Source: an uncultured Bacteroidales bacterium
GTDB taxonomy: Bacteria > Bacteroidota > Bacteroidia > Bacteroidales > Paludibacteraceae
Reading direction: 5' to 3'
DNA: 64,000 nucleotides
Assembly (NCBI GenBank): GCA_946185835.1
Contig: CAMHKW010000005.1
Location: forward strand, 20,150-84,149
Notes under the pieces: model-generated
Told to the model about the DNA's origin: nothing
The model's input: the letters and a program-made list of their open reading frames with translations, nothing else
Databases searched by the model: none
Program-made: the position numbers and the translations under genes
Part shown: positions 17,509-26,726 of the stretch, in pieces
Layout: every line of letters starts with the position of its first letter
How positions within the stretch are numbered: the first letter of the stretch is position 1

Positions 17509-20184
17509 TCACGAGCGTCGTGCCGTGAGGTCGCGTATCTTTTGGTTGAGTGAGTCAGCCTTCATGAGGTCTTCTACCTTGAGGTGCATGCGGTAGCACC
17601 AGAAGTGGCGCGGGTTGTCGGGCACGTTGATGCGTTCGGCATGAGCGTCGGCGAGGCGTATGTCGCCGTCGATGGCGAGCCAGTCTTGCAGAGGCAGTAT
17701 CACCCACATGGCAGGTGAGTAGACATGCTGGTTGATGATGAACTCGGCTATCTCGGGTGTCATCTCGGCGGGTGCTTCGCCCCACCAGCCCATCTGCTCG
17801 TTATAGAAGCGTTGTGTCTTCTCGCGGTCTTCCTCCCACCATGCGCGCAGCGGGTTGGTGTCGTGAGTGCCGGTGGTGCATACGCTCAGGTAGGGAGCAT
17901 CGGCAGGGTGAGCAAACAGCTTTTTGGGGTCTTTGGGCATGCGTTGTATCTCGAGCGAGAGAATCTGCAACTCGTGCATCACCGATGGCACGCATTCGGG
18001 CACCATGCCGAGGTCTTCACCGCAGACGAGCATCTGTGTCGAGTTGATCAGAGTAGGCAGTTTGCGCAATGCCGACTGACGCCAGAACTCGTTGTGACGA
18101 CGGTAGAAGTAGTCGTTGTGTATCTCGGCAAGCAGGTTCTTCTGGTCGTCCCATAGCTCGTTCCACGAGTGCGACGACATCAGCGAGATACGCGGGTGGA
18201 GCAGGGCAGGGTTCTGCTGGTCAGGAACGAACAGCACCTCGCAGTGCAGGTACATCAGTCCGTTGAGCAGGTTCTTTTTCTGTTGCTGCTCTTCTGCGGG
18301 AAGTGCGTCGTACCATGCTTGTATCTTCTGCTGGGTGTCGTACTGGTCTTTGAACCAGTATATATATCCGTCGTTGGTGTTGAGGAACTGCTCTTTTGCC
18401 AGTTCGGTGTCGTAGCCGAAGACGTCGCCCAAGAAGTTAGAGCGTATGTATGGTTTGACAAGTCGGTCGTAGTCGAGTTTGACGCCGCGTTGCCATAGCT
18501 CGTCCATCGAGTAGGGCAGTGCAGGGCAGAAGTGACCTGTCAGACCCCATACTGCGGTCTTGGGCATCTGCCAGATACGGAAGAAGCCGAGGATATGGTC
18601 GATACGGTAAGCGTCGAAGTAGTCTTGCATCTTCTGGAAGCGGCGTTGCCACCAGCGGAAGCCGTCGCGTGCCATCACGTCCCAGTTGTAGGTGGGGAAG
18701 CCCCAGTTCTGACCCGAGATAGAGAAGTCGTCGGGCGGAGCACCGGCAGAGGCGTTGAGGTTGAACAGCTCAGGTGAGGTCCATGCATCGACAGAGTCGG
18801 GTGAGATGCCGATAGGTATGTCGCCCTTGAGTGCTACGCCAAGCGAATGGGCATAGGCGATGGCATCGGAGAGCTGACGGTCGAGGTGGTACTGCAGGTA
18901 GTAGTGGAAGGCTACCTTGTCGTATTCACGTGCCGAAGGAGTCGACAACCGGCGCATATCCTGCTCCGAGAAGACCGAGTATTTCTTCCAGTCGACGAAA
19001 TGCGGGGTGCCGTATTTGTCGCGCAGGTAGCAGAACACAGCGTAGGGCACGAGCCACTCTTTGTTCTTCTCGAAGAATGCTTTGTAGTCGTCCGACGAGA
19101 ATACTGCCTCTTTGTCTTGGCGATAGAGGGCGAGGAAGTACTTCATCTTCTCGTCGTATACTGCCTGGTAGTCGGCTATGGGCTTGCTGTTGAACTCCTC
19201 TTTCTGTGTGTTGTATTGGTGCCTGAGTGTTACCGAGAGTTTACCCATCTTCTCGATGTTGAGGTAGATGGGGTGCAGTGCGAACACCGAGACGGCGTTG
19301 TATGGGTACGAGTCGCGGTTGGTATGCAGCAGGGTGGTGTCGTTGATAGGCAGCGTCTGTATCATACGTTGTCCGGTCAGGGCTGCCCATTCGGCTAACT
19401 TCTTGAGGTCTTGGAACTCGCCTATTCCGAATCCCTCTTCGGTGCGTAGCGAAAACACCGGTACGGCGACTCCCGCACCTTTCCAGCGGGGCTGTGTGCG
19501 GCGGAAGCCACGGTCGTTTTGTATGATGCTGACGCCTTTCTGCAAACCCCATATCTGGCGGTTCTCGCCATATTCGATGTCGACAACGCGACCACTCTTG
19601 AGCTCGTAGATGACGTACTTATATTCTATCACCTGCTCGCCTTGAGCTTTTATCGTCACATCCCAGCGCGGGAAGCAGGTGTCTGCCATGACGAGCTTGT
19701 CGTCGATGTTCCAGTTGCCCAGTTCAGGTATGTTACCTATCACTGCCACTCCTTGTGTGGGTAGTATCTGTGGCAGGTGTATGGTCAGACAGAGGTTGCC
19801 GTGTGCCTGCCGTGGCTTGGCGGGTTGTGTGCGGTGAAACAGTGCCTTGACGAAGGCTGTCGACTCGAACGCTTTCTCGTAGTCGTCGTGCTGCCAGTAG
19901 TCGTGCACCACCACTTTCTTGGTCTGTGCCTGTGCCACATTGAGTTCGCGCATGCTGCCGTCTTCATACTGAAGGCTGCCGTCGGCATGCCGGATGGCAT
20001 ACTTATAGGTGATGTGGTCGACGAAGTCGGATACCGGAACGGTAGCTGTCCAGAAGTCCGTCCCCTGGCATGCGAGGGTCAGTGGCGCTTGCGGCTGCCA
20101 GCCGAGGATGGGTTGCTCGGTCTCTACGACGCATAAGGTGTCGCCCCATTGAGCGCGGTAGTTGATTTGAAATGTAAGTGTCAT
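17509..20184 (-). CDS. malQ: 4-alpha-glucanotransferase with two N-terminal CBM20 domains
   Basis: 891 aa, the large DPE2-like type. Two CBM20 starch-binding domains at about 1-100 and 125-230 (GVAVIGNIPELGNWN is typical). The GH77 barrel has the nucleophile Asp in AYRIDHILGFFRIW, the acid/base Glu in CGEDLGMVPE and the third acid in TGTHDTNPLRAWW. It transfers alpha-1,4-glucan segments between maltodextrins or to glucose, in glycogen and maltose use. There is no signal peptide, so it is cytoplasmic. It is monocistronic and ends at a terminator shared with the CotH operon. The upstream neighbour ends 32 bp before its start, so readthrough from the Omp28 cluster is possible. Confidence 0.95.
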   Translation of the reverse strand: MTLTFQINYRAQWGDTLCVVETEQPILGWQPQAPLTLACQGTDFWTATVPVSDFVDHITYKYAIRHADGSLQYEDGSMRELNVAQAQTKKVVVHDYWQHDDYEKAFESTAFVKALFHRTQPAKPRQAHGNLCLTIHLPQILPTQGVAVIGNIPELGNWNIDDKLVMADTCFPRWDVTIKAQGEQVIEYKYVIYELKSGRVVDIEYGENRQIWGLQKGVSIIQNDRGFRRTQPRWKGAGVAVPVFSLRTEEGFGIGEFQDLKKLAEWAALTGQRMIQTLPINDTTLLHTNRDSYPYNAVSVFALHPIYLNIEKMGKLSVTLRHQYNTQKEEFNSKPIADYQAVYDEKMKYFLALYRQDKEAVFSSDDYKAFFEKNKEWLVPYAVFCYLRDKYGTPHFVDWKKYSVFSEQDMRRLSTPSAREYDKVAFHYYLQYHLDRQLSDAIAYAHSLGVALKGDIPIGISPDSVDAWTSPELFNLNASAGAPPDDFSISGQNWGFPTYNWDVMARDGFRWWQRRFQKMQDYFDAYRIDHILGFFRIWQMPKTAVWGLTGHFCPALPYSMDELWQRGVKLDYDRLVKPYIRSNFLGDVFGYDTELAKEQFLNTNDGYIYWFKDQYDTQQKIQAWYDALPAEEQQQKKNLLNGLMYLHCEVLFVPDQQNPALLHPRISLMSSHSWNELWDDQKNLLAEIHNDYFYRRHNEFWRQSALRKLPTLINSTQMLVCGEDLGMVPECVPSVMHELQILSLEIQRMPKDPKKLFAHPADAPYLSVCTTGTHDTNPLRAWWEEDREKTQRFYNEQMGWWGEAPAEMTPEIAEFIINQHVYSPAMWVILPLQDWLAIDGDIRLADAHAERINVPDNPRHFWCYRMHLKVEDLMKADSLNQKIRDLTARRS

Positions 20185-20216
20185 GATGATATAATTTAAG
20201 GGTTATTAGCAAGATG

Positions 20217-21566
20217 TTATTTGCGTGATATAAGGCTTCTCTTCGGAGCCGAGGCTTTGGCAGCCTTCCCGCTGAAGGTGCCCGCTGTATGCGAGCCGTT
20301 GAGGGTAGTGGTTGAGAAGCTGATACCATCTGCGCTCACCACAATAGAGCCTTCACGCAGCAGATACTGTTTCTCGTAGTACATCGAGCCGGTCTGCTTG
20401 TAGTAGGCAGCGTCGATATAGTATAGTATCGAACCATCGAGATAGGCTTCGGTCTCCGACTCATAGCGGTAACCTTGAATTGCGGTGCCTGCCGTCAGAT
20501 TCTCTACATCCACAAGGTTGTAGGTGCCGTATGGGAGGGTGTCGGCATCGGCAACGATAAGGAAGTCGGCTAAGGGGAAGTACGAGTTGTTGTCGGTCAG
20601 TGTCGACGGAGCTGCCAGCATCAGCTCGAAGAGGTTGCTATTGCCTACTTTGTCGACAACGCCATACTGTGCCATCTCGTATGTGACGTCAGCTATGGCT
20701 GTTCCTTCTTCGGGGTAGGTGTCGCTTACGGGCACCACTTTTTTACCGCCGCCTTCGATGTCGGCGCCGCCCTTAGTACCTTCCACTACGGGGCACTCTT
20801 CGGCATTGACGATGGGGTAGTTAGCCGGTCCGGTGATATAAGCCACCACCATGCAGTTGTCAGCCACCCATTCGCTGCTCAGGGTGCAGCTGCGCTCGAT
20901 GGAGTATTCGTGCTTGCTGAGCATTGCCACGTCGCCCATAGGTTCGGTCAGGAACGTGCGCACGGCGTTGGTATGTACGAACTCCTCCCAGCCTTCGAAG
21001 GTGTGGTTGTAGTCTAACTGCGGTGCCACCATGCCGCTCTCTTTGACGAGGATAGTGACACGATAGCCCTCGGCAGTGGCGTCGGCACTCTGTCCACTGA
21101 CCTTGACCTTAAGCTCTCGGGTAGCACTGTCGTAGCTACGGCTGATAACGACGCTGGCAAGAGCCGTCTGAGCCTGTGTGGAGGCTACGCTTGCCAAGTA
21201 GTAGGGGTGGAAGGGCTTGCCTGAGCCTTCTTCGGTGGTGATGTCGTCGCGGTTGAGCATGATATTGGGAGCACTGCGAACCTTAAAGGTAGAAGTGATG
21301 GTCTTGCTGCCTTTGATGGTGTAGATGTCGTCGGCAAAACCTGCGTGGTGGCTCACCCATATATAGTTGCTGTTGCCGGCTATACCTTGTTCGATATAGG
21401 CGATGCCGTCGGGGCAGTAGCCGCAACTCTGTGAGGTGAAATGCTCGATGAGCTGCTTGCGGGGGAAGTTCTCAGGGATGTTCTGCTCGGGTTCGTTCTG
21501 TCCGCATGCGAGCATTACTGATGCGATGGCTACGTATGCCATCTGACGTAGTACGTTGTTTCTCAT
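20217..21566 (-). CDS. Omp28-related outer-membrane lipoprotein (CxxC), first paralogue
   Basis: 449 aa. Lipobox VMLAC-GQ with Cys near residue 22. A thioredoxin-like N-terminal region contains HFTSQSCGYCPDG (CxxC), which is the Omp28 signature, and HHAGFADD and RSAPNIMLNR follow. The C-terminal 200 residues look like beta-sandwich domains (LPYGTYNLVDVE). Omp28 is a 28-kDa outer-membrane protein of Porphyromonas; this is a long version with extra C-terminal domains. It is the last gene of a co-directional cluster with a second Omp28, a DUF6029 barrel and a TlpA thioredoxin, which points to envelope thiol chemistry. Substrate unknown. Confidence 0.85.
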   Translation of the reverse strand: MRNNVLRQMAYVAIASVMLACGQNEPEQNIPENFPRKQLIEHFTSQSCGYCPDGIAYIEQGIAGNSNYIWVSHHAGFADDIYTIKGSKTITSTFKVRSAPNIMLNRDDITTEEGSGKPFHPYYLASVASTQAQTALASVVISRSYDSATRELKVKVSGQSADATAEGYRVTILVKESGMVAPQLDYNHTFEGWEEFVHTNAVRTFLTEPMGDVAMLSKHEYSIERSCTLSSEWVADNCMVVAYITGPANYPIVNAEECPVVEGTKGGADIEGGGKKVVPVSDTYPEEGTAIADVTYEMAQYGVVDKVGNSNLFELMLAAPSTLTDNNSYFPLADFLIVADADTLPYGTYNLVDVENLTAGTAIQGYRYESETEAYLDGSILYYIDAAYYKQTGSMYYEKQYLLREGSIVVSADGISFSTTTLNGSHTAGTFSGKAAKASAPKRSLISRK

Positions 21567-21633
21567 AATAGTATATTGTTTGTTGATGATACGGTTTAGT
21601 GCTCCTTGTCTTCGGAGCTTGTTTTGTGGTATG

Positions 21634-22830
21634 TCAGTCCTCCGGCTGATACTTGACCGTCAGGCTCAGGCTGCGGGCGTTATTATAAAAACGATAGGTG
21701 ATGACGGCAGGTTGCATGTCGCGTGGGTAGTAGTGTGCGAACCACGACGAGTAGCCTGCGACGTTGAAGTCGAACAGCTGTGTGGTCTCTCCGTTGCCGT
21801 TGACGCATGTGCCGATGCATAGCTGGTCGTCGAAGTCAGCTGCTGAGCGTTCTGTGTCGACGTAGATATGTTCTGCTATGATGCTGCCTCTCACCTCCAT
21901 CTCCTCTTTGCCGGTGATGGGGTCGGTATGGTGTGCGGTAACGACGATGGTGGTGTCGTTGCCGATGGCGCCTATGCCGTTGACGTTCAGCACGAAGGGC
22001 TCGTCTTGCACTTGGCTCTCTTTGGGAAGGTCGGTCTGTGCTACGGCTATCACCTCGCTCATGTCGGAGCTGAGGGCTACTGCCACCACGCTATAGTGCC
22101 GACCGGTGTAGCAGTATCGGCTTACGTCGACGATATCTGTGAGGCTGCCTTTGCCAAAGGCACTCTGCTGACTCCCCCATTGCCCGTTCAATGCACCGCG
22201 GAAGATATGGCGGTGCATGTAGTCGGTGCTGACCTTACCGTCGGGCATGAGTTGCCGGCCTTCGATACTGTCTTCCACCAACCAATATAAGAGGCGGAAG
22301 TCGAGAGCGTCGGTAGCGTGGTTGACGGCTTGGGCAGTGAGCATATAGCTATCGCCTTCTGAAGAAGGTGTGAGGTCAAGCGATAGTGTAGGCTCTTGGT
22401 TGAGGCGCCGATGTATGGCTGTTGCCCATGTGGTGTAGTCGATGAAATAGGCATTGCCGTCTTTCATGAAGTCGACCACTCCGGTAGGGAATGGGGTGGT
22501 GGCGGTGCCGTTGAAATGAGAGTAGTAGACGTCGGCATCGGCTGTGGTGTAGTCGTATAGAGGGTCAGCCGAGAAGGTGAAGCTGTTGGCGGCGGGGTGC
22601 ATCTGTACCACTATGAGCCGTCCGTCGCAGTCGTCGGCAAGGTCGTCGGCGAGTTGCTGGGCAGTGGGGCAGTTGACGCAGCCGATGCCTGAGAATTCGG
22701 TGAGCAGGACACAGCGCTCGAGAATCGTCGGCTCGAGGGTGATGAGCTGTTGGTCGGGGGCGATGGTCTCGCACGACAATAGCACGAGGCTCAGCAGAAG
22801 CGGCAGTATGTAATGATAATGGCGATACAT
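21634..22830 (-). CDS. Omp28-related outer-membrane lipoprotein (CxxC), second paralogue
   Basis: 398 aa. Lipobox LVLLSC-ET, Cys near residue 20. The Omp28/thioredoxin-like region has LTEFSGIGCVNCPTAQQLAD (CxxC), then VVQMHPAANSF. It is paralogous to the product of 20217-21566 in its first half but diverged in its C-terminal part (FRFYNNARSLSLTVKYQ-like ending). It lies 3 bp downstream of the DUF6029 stop, so it is co-transcribed. With a CxxC pair exposed in the periplasm or at the surface, it could be a partner of the TlpA protein encoded just upstream. Confidence 0.84.
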   Translation of the reverse strand: MYRHYHYILPLLLSLVLLSCETIAPDQQLITLEPTILERCVLLTEFSGIGCVNCPTAQQLADDLADDCDGRLIVVQMHPAANSFTFSADPLYDYTTADADVYYSHFNGTATTPFPTGVVDFMKDGNAYFIDYTTWATAIHRRLNQEPTLSLDLTPSSEGDSYMLTAQAVNHATDALDFRLLYWLVEDSIEGRQLMPDGKVSTDYMHRHIFRGALNGQWGSQQSAFGKGSLTDIVDVSRYCYTGRHYSVVAVALSSDMSEVIAVAQTDLPKESQVQDEPFVLNVNGIGAIGNDTTIVVTAHHTDPITGKEEMEVRGSIIAEHIYVDTERSAADFDDQLCIGTCVNGNGETTQLFDFNVAGYSSWFAHYYPRDMQPAVITYRFYNNARSLSLTVKYQPED

Positions 22831-22833
22831 GGG

Positions 22834-24465
22834 TTAGAAGTTGAAGTTATAGCTCAGGTTGACACCTTTCTGTGCGGGCACATAGCGGCATACGCCTCCC
22901 GTGCAGTTGTAGCCGGCACGTGTCCTGCCAAACGATGCCATCAGTCGGTGTGCCCCCTTCTGGTAGGTGACGGCTGCCATATAATAGTGCAGCTTCGACG
23001 AGAGGTCGGTGCCGCCGATGTTGTACATGTCGCTTACAGAGAGCATCAGGTCGTTGAATAATGATAGCTCATACAGGGCGTATATCCATTGTCCTTCGTC
23101 TTGCTTGGAGTATAGGTACTGCAACTCGGCACGCATCTCCACCTTGTCGGACGTCACGTATTTGACGTCGGCGACAAGGATGTGTGAGCGGCATAACTCG
23201 CCGCTGCCTTCTATCACCGGCGCGTTGAACGTCTGGTACATATACATGGCATTGAGATACCATTTGCCGGCGATACGTTTCTGCAACTCGAGGTTGACAT
23301 CGGTATAATATGCCTCTTTGGTCATGCTCACCCAACTCTGTGGTGTAGTGCCTCTGATATGAGCACCTTGCAGACGGAGTGTAGTACCGTAGCGTCCGCC
23401 CATGGCGGTACGTTTCTTCCATGTGTACCACAACTCACCCTGGAATGCCCATTCACCTTGAAGCTGTGTGGCGTAGGCATTGAGGTCTGCCAAGTGATAG
23501 GTATGTGTCTGTGTGAAAGGAGGCAGGTGGTTGATATGTGCGGCGATGCCGCGTGACATGCGGTCGGAGCGGAACGACATATTCTGTGAGCGTTTGGCCT
23601 GCAGCAGCAGACTCATGCCTCGGCGTGAGTAGCTTGCCGACAGCAGTAGTGCCTCGCCGTGTTTGTAAGAGAAGAGGTTGTCGACCGATGGGTCGTTGGC
23701 TTTCCATGCGTACTCGGCGAGCAGCTTAAAGCCTTGGTAGCCTATTGAGAAGCGGGCGTCGGCGGAGCCTACCCAGCGGGGTAGGTTGTACATTACGGGT
23801 GGGGTGAGCGAGTAGAAGACGGTGTCTTGGGGCTGGTATTTGCTAACCCACGAGGCGCCTATGTTGAGTGTCACCCCCGCCTGCTGCATGCGCTCGCTCC
23901 ACTCGTCGATGTCGACTTCGGCGTCGGCGCCTACCACGGCACCCTTGGTGAAGTCGAGGTTCCACGCGGTGTGGTCGTAACAGTTCCAGTATACGCGCTG
24001 TTTGCCCCCTATCGCCTCGATATGTATGCCTTTGTATGGTGTGAGTTCGAGTCGTGCACCGCGCAGTGAGTTGTCGATACCCATGCTACGTTCTTCGTAC
24101 AGACGTAGTATCAGTCCGCTGCCGAACTGTGAGTATACGTCGCCTATCGTCAGCTTGCCCCATCCCCAGTTGCCTTGCACGTAAAGGTTACCGATGCCGC
24201 TGCCTTTGAAGCCTGCCTCGAAACCGGGCAGTGGCGCCTGCATCGTCTCCAGACGCAGACCCGCATTCACCCACTTGCTCGTCAACGACAGGTTGAGGTA
24301 CGTGTTGCTCAGATAAGGGAACGAGTACGACTCGGTGCCGATAGCCTCGTCAGTCATAGCAAACAGTCCGTCGTGTTGCAGACTGCCAAAGAAACTGATG
24401 CCGTCGGATGCCATGATGGCAACCGACGTGTAACATGCAATCAAGATGACGAGGACTCTACGCAT
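22834..24465 (-). CDS. DUF6029-type outer-membrane protein
   Basis: 543 aa from the ATG at 24463-24465, which gives a clean signal peptide (RRVLVILIACYTSVAIMA). A start 357 bp further upstream adds a basic, low-complexity stretch antisense-like to the thioredoxin gene and is rejected. The mature part is rich in beta strands: GNLYVQGNWGWGKLTIGDVYSQFGSG is split by turns, and the chain ends NLSYNFNF with a terminal Phe typical of outer-membrane barrels. I recall this as the DUF6029 family of Bacteroidales, next to Omp28 and TlpA genes. It is 26 bp downstream of the TlpA gene and 3 bp upstream of the Omp28 gene. Function unknown. Confidence 0.82.
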   Translation of the reverse strand: MRRVLVILIACYTSVAIMASDGISFFGSLQHDGLFAMTDEAIGTESYSFPYLSNTYLNLSLTSKWVNAGLRLETMQAPLPGFEAGFKGSGIGNLYVQGNWGWGKLTIGDVYSQFGSGLILRLYEERSMGIDNSLRGARLELTPYKGIHIEAIGGKQRVYWNCYDHTAWNLDFTKGAVVGADAEVDIDEWSERMQQAGVTLNIGASWVSKYQPQDTVFYSLTPPVMYNLPRWVGSADARFSIGYQGFKLLAEYAWKANDPSVDNLFSYKHGEALLLSASYSRRGMSLLLQAKRSQNMSFRSDRMSRGIAAHINHLPPFTQTHTYHLADLNAYATQLQGEWAFQGELWYTWKKRTAMGGRYGTTLRLQGAHIRGTTPQSWVSMTKEAYYTDVNLELQKRIAGKWYLNAMYMYQTFNAPVIEGSGELCRSHILVADVKYVTSDKVEMRAELQYLYSKQDEGQWIYALYELSLFNDLMLSVSDMYNIGGTDLSSKLHYYMAAVTYQKGAHRLMASFGRTRAGYNCTGGVCRYVPAQKGVNLSYNFNF

Positions 24466-24491
24466 ATCCAAAGCCTGACTAAGTGGTCGTA

Positions 24492-24998
24492 TTACTTCTT
24501 CTTTGATACTTCTAATATCTTTTGGTATAAGTCGTTTTCGCTGCCGTCGGTGTAGCCCGAGTGGTTGTATACCATCTTGCCGTTGCCGTCGAACACGAAG
24601 ACATGCGGTATCTGCTGCACTTGCATCAGTCGCTTGAGTTCGCTGTTGACGTCGAGCAGCACTTCGAAGTCCCACCCTTGTCCGTCTACCAAAGGTCTTA
24701 CCTTCTGTACGTTCTGTGCGTCGTCGATGCTGACGAGGATGAACCGTACGCCGGTCTGCTCTTCCCACTCGTCGAACATGGCATCGATGGCGGTGAGCTC
24801 GCGCATACAGGGTTTGCACCATGTGGCAAAGAAACTGATGACGATGGGGTTGCCGTTGTTGCGGAGCTTACCCGTGTCGATGGTCTTACCTTCTATATTC
24901 TTGAGTTTGACCGAGGGGATCGACTGTGCACCGCATGCGATAGTCACTGTCAAGAGCAAGGCAGCTGCGAATATGATTTTTTGTAATTGCGGATACAT
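24492..24998 (-). CDS. TlpA-like periplasmic thioredoxin
   Basis: 168 aa. Signal peptide ending IACGAQS; a lipobox-like IAC-G is possible, so it may be membrane-anchored. The thioredoxin fold has the redox pair in FFATWCKPCMREL and the cis-Pro in QQIPHVFVF. TlpA/ResA-type proteins reduce disulfides or act in cytochrome and envelope maturation. It lies 7 bp after the S41 protease gene and 26 bp before the DUF6029 gene. I infer that it supplies or removes electrons for the two Omp28 lipoproteins, which also carry CxxC pairs. Confidence 0.9.
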   Translation of the reverse strand: MYPQLQKIIFAAALLLTVTIACGAQSIPSVKLKNIEGKTIDTGKLRNNGNPIVISFFATWCKPCMRELTAIDAMFDEWEEQTGVRFILVSIDDAQNVQKVRPLVDGQGWDFEVLLDVNSELKRLMQVQQIPHVFVFDGNGKMVYNHSGYTDGSENDLYQKILEVSKKK

Positions 24999-25005
24999 GT
25001 TGTTG

Positions 25006-26610
25006 TTATTTGTTGGTTTGGTTGATCTGTCGGATGGCTTCGCGTGTCACTTCGTCGTCGCGTTCGAAGAGTTGGAAGAAGCCATCGTCGCCGAGTATGT
25101 TACGAACGATATATGCGTTGACCAAGCGTGTGTATAGCGGTTTCGACTTCTCGATGTCAGCTTCTACAGGGTCGACACCTTTCTGTTTGCAGAAGCTCAC
25201 GAACTCGGGTATCCAGTTTTGGCGGTTGAGGTATTTCTCCATCTCTTGCCACGTCTTGATACGGCTGAGTTCCTTGCGATGGCGGTCGGTATACTGATAG
25301 GCGAACTGATAGGTGTAAGCACGGTTGACGACGCGGTTGTACCATACGGAGTTGAGGGTGGTGTCTCTGCCTACGAACACGTCGGGCATGATGCCACCGC
25401 CGCCATATACCACCCGACCTTGCTTGGTGTAGTAGCGAGTGGTGTCTTTGAGGTGTATGCTGTCTTTGGTGAAAAACTCACCTTTGTCGTAGCGGTCGAG
25501 CATATCTTTCATATAGTCTTCGCCTTTGCCCATCTCGTATGGTTTTTGAATGCAACGTCCGGAGGGAGTGTAGTAGCGTGCTACTGTCAGACGTATGGCG
25601 CTGCCGTCGTCGAAGGGTATCTGCTGCTGCACCAGTCCTTTGCCAAACGAGCGGCGTCCGACTATAGTGCCGCGGTCGTTGTCTTGCATGGCGCCGGCGA
25701 AGATTTCGCTTGCTGAGGCTGAGAACTCGTCGATGAGCACCACTACCAGTGTCTTATTGAAACGACCTAAGCCATTGGCGCGTGCCTCGTATTTGGGATA
25801 CGAACGACCTTCAGAATACACTATCATGTCACCTTTCGAGAGGAACTCGTTAGCCATGCGTATGGCTTGCTCCATGTATCCGCCTGAGTTCTCGCGCAGG
25901 TCGATGATATATTGTGTGGCACCTTTCTCGCGTAGCGAGGCGAGGGCAGCTATGAACTCGTCGTAGGTCTTCTCTGCGAACTTATTGACGCGCACGAAGC
26001 CTGTCTTCTTGTCGACCATGAAAGCGGCGTCGACAGAGTGTACGGGTATGTCGCCTCGGGTGACGGTGAAGGTGAGTATCTCCGGCTCGCCGCTACGCAA
26101 GATGCCCAGTTTCACTTCCGTACCTTTCTCGCCGCGCAGCGTACGCATCACTCGCTCGTTGTTGATGCCCTTGCCGGTGAACGTGGTGTCGTTGACCTGA
26201 ACGATCTTGTCGCCGGCAAGCACGCCCACACCTTCGCTCGGACCACCGCTGATGACCGACACTATGCTCACCGTGTCGTTCTGTATGGAGAACTGCACGC
26301 CTATACCCGAGAACGATGCTCCGAGTTCGGAGTTGACCAGCTCAAGGTCTTTCTTGGGTATGTATGCCGAGTGAGGGTCGAGCTTCTGAACGATGTCGAC
26401 CATCACCTCGTCGGTGAGTGAGTCGAGGTCGACAGGGTCGACATAGGCTTGTTGCATATAGCGAAGCATGAGGTCGATTTTGCTGCTCGGGAAGCGGAAG
26501 GTGTTCCAACCAATAGACTGTGCCTGAGCCTTCTGATGCAAGGCATTGACCGACAACGCTCCAAGCATCAGACTGATAACTACGATGGCAGGATATAAGT
26601 AACGTTTCAT
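25006..26610 (-). CDS. S41 family C-terminal processing peptidase
   Basis: 534 aa from the ATG at 26608-26610 (MKRYLYPAIVVISLMLGALS). A longer frame reading through the period-8 repeat is rejected. Signal anchor at 6-24. PDZ domain at about 90-175 (SGIGVQFSIQND, GPSEGVGVLAGDKIVQVND). The S41 domain has the catalytic Ser in DEFSASASEIFAGAMQD and the Lys in GRRSFGKGLVQQ. Tail-specific proteases of this class cut periplasmic or exported proteins near the C-terminus. The gene is followed after 7 bp by the TlpA gene and may be the first gene of the envelope thiol cluster. Confidence 0.92.
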   Translation of the reverse strand: MKRYLYPAIVVISLMLGALSVNALHQKAQAQSIGWNTFRFPSSKIDLMLRYMQQAYVDPVDLDSLTDEVMVDIVQKLDPHSAYIPKKDLELVNSELGASFSGIGVQFSIQNDTVSIVSVISGGPSEGVGVLAGDKIVQVNDTTFTGKGINNERVMRTLRGEKGTEVKLGILRSGEPEILTFTVTRGDIPVHSVDAAFMVDKKTGFVRVNKFAEKTYDEFIAALASLREKGATQYIIDLRENSGGYMEQAIRMANEFLSKGDMIVYSEGRSYPKYEARANGLGRFNKTLVVVLIDEFSASASEIFAGAMQDNDRGTIVGRRSFGKGLVQQQIPFDDGSAIRLTVARYYTPSGRCIQKPYEMGKGEDYMKDMLDRYDKGEFFTKDSIHLKDTTRYYTKQGRVVYGGGGIMPDVFVGRDTTLNSVWYNRVVNRAYTYQFAYQYTDRHRKELSRIKTWQEMEKYLNRQNWIPEFVSFCKQKGVDPVEADIEKSKPLYTRLVNAYIVRNILGDDGFFQLFERDDEVTREAIRQINQTNK

Positions 26611-26630
26611 TTTTTTGTTTTTTTTCTTGT

Positions 26631-26725
26631 TTAGGGATTTCGGGATTCCGGGATTCCGGTGTTCCGATGTTTCGGTATTTCGGTATTCCGGTATTTCGGT
26701 ATTCCGTGATTTCGGGATTTCGGTT
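26631..26725. repeat. Period-8 tandem repeat (ATTCCGGT / TTTCGGTA type)
   Basis: About eleven octamers (GATTCCGG, TGTTCCGA, TATTTCGG) fill the gap between the dCMP deaminase stop and the S41 gene. It ends 20 bp before the S41 start; the 20 bp between are A-rich on the coding strand. Confidence 0.85.
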
Positions 26726-26726
26726 G

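Noticed and set aside
24466..24822. N-terminal extension of the DUF6029 gene
   Set aside because: It overlaps the TlpA gene in another frame and gives an Arg-rich stretch; the ATG at 24465 starts a signal peptide.
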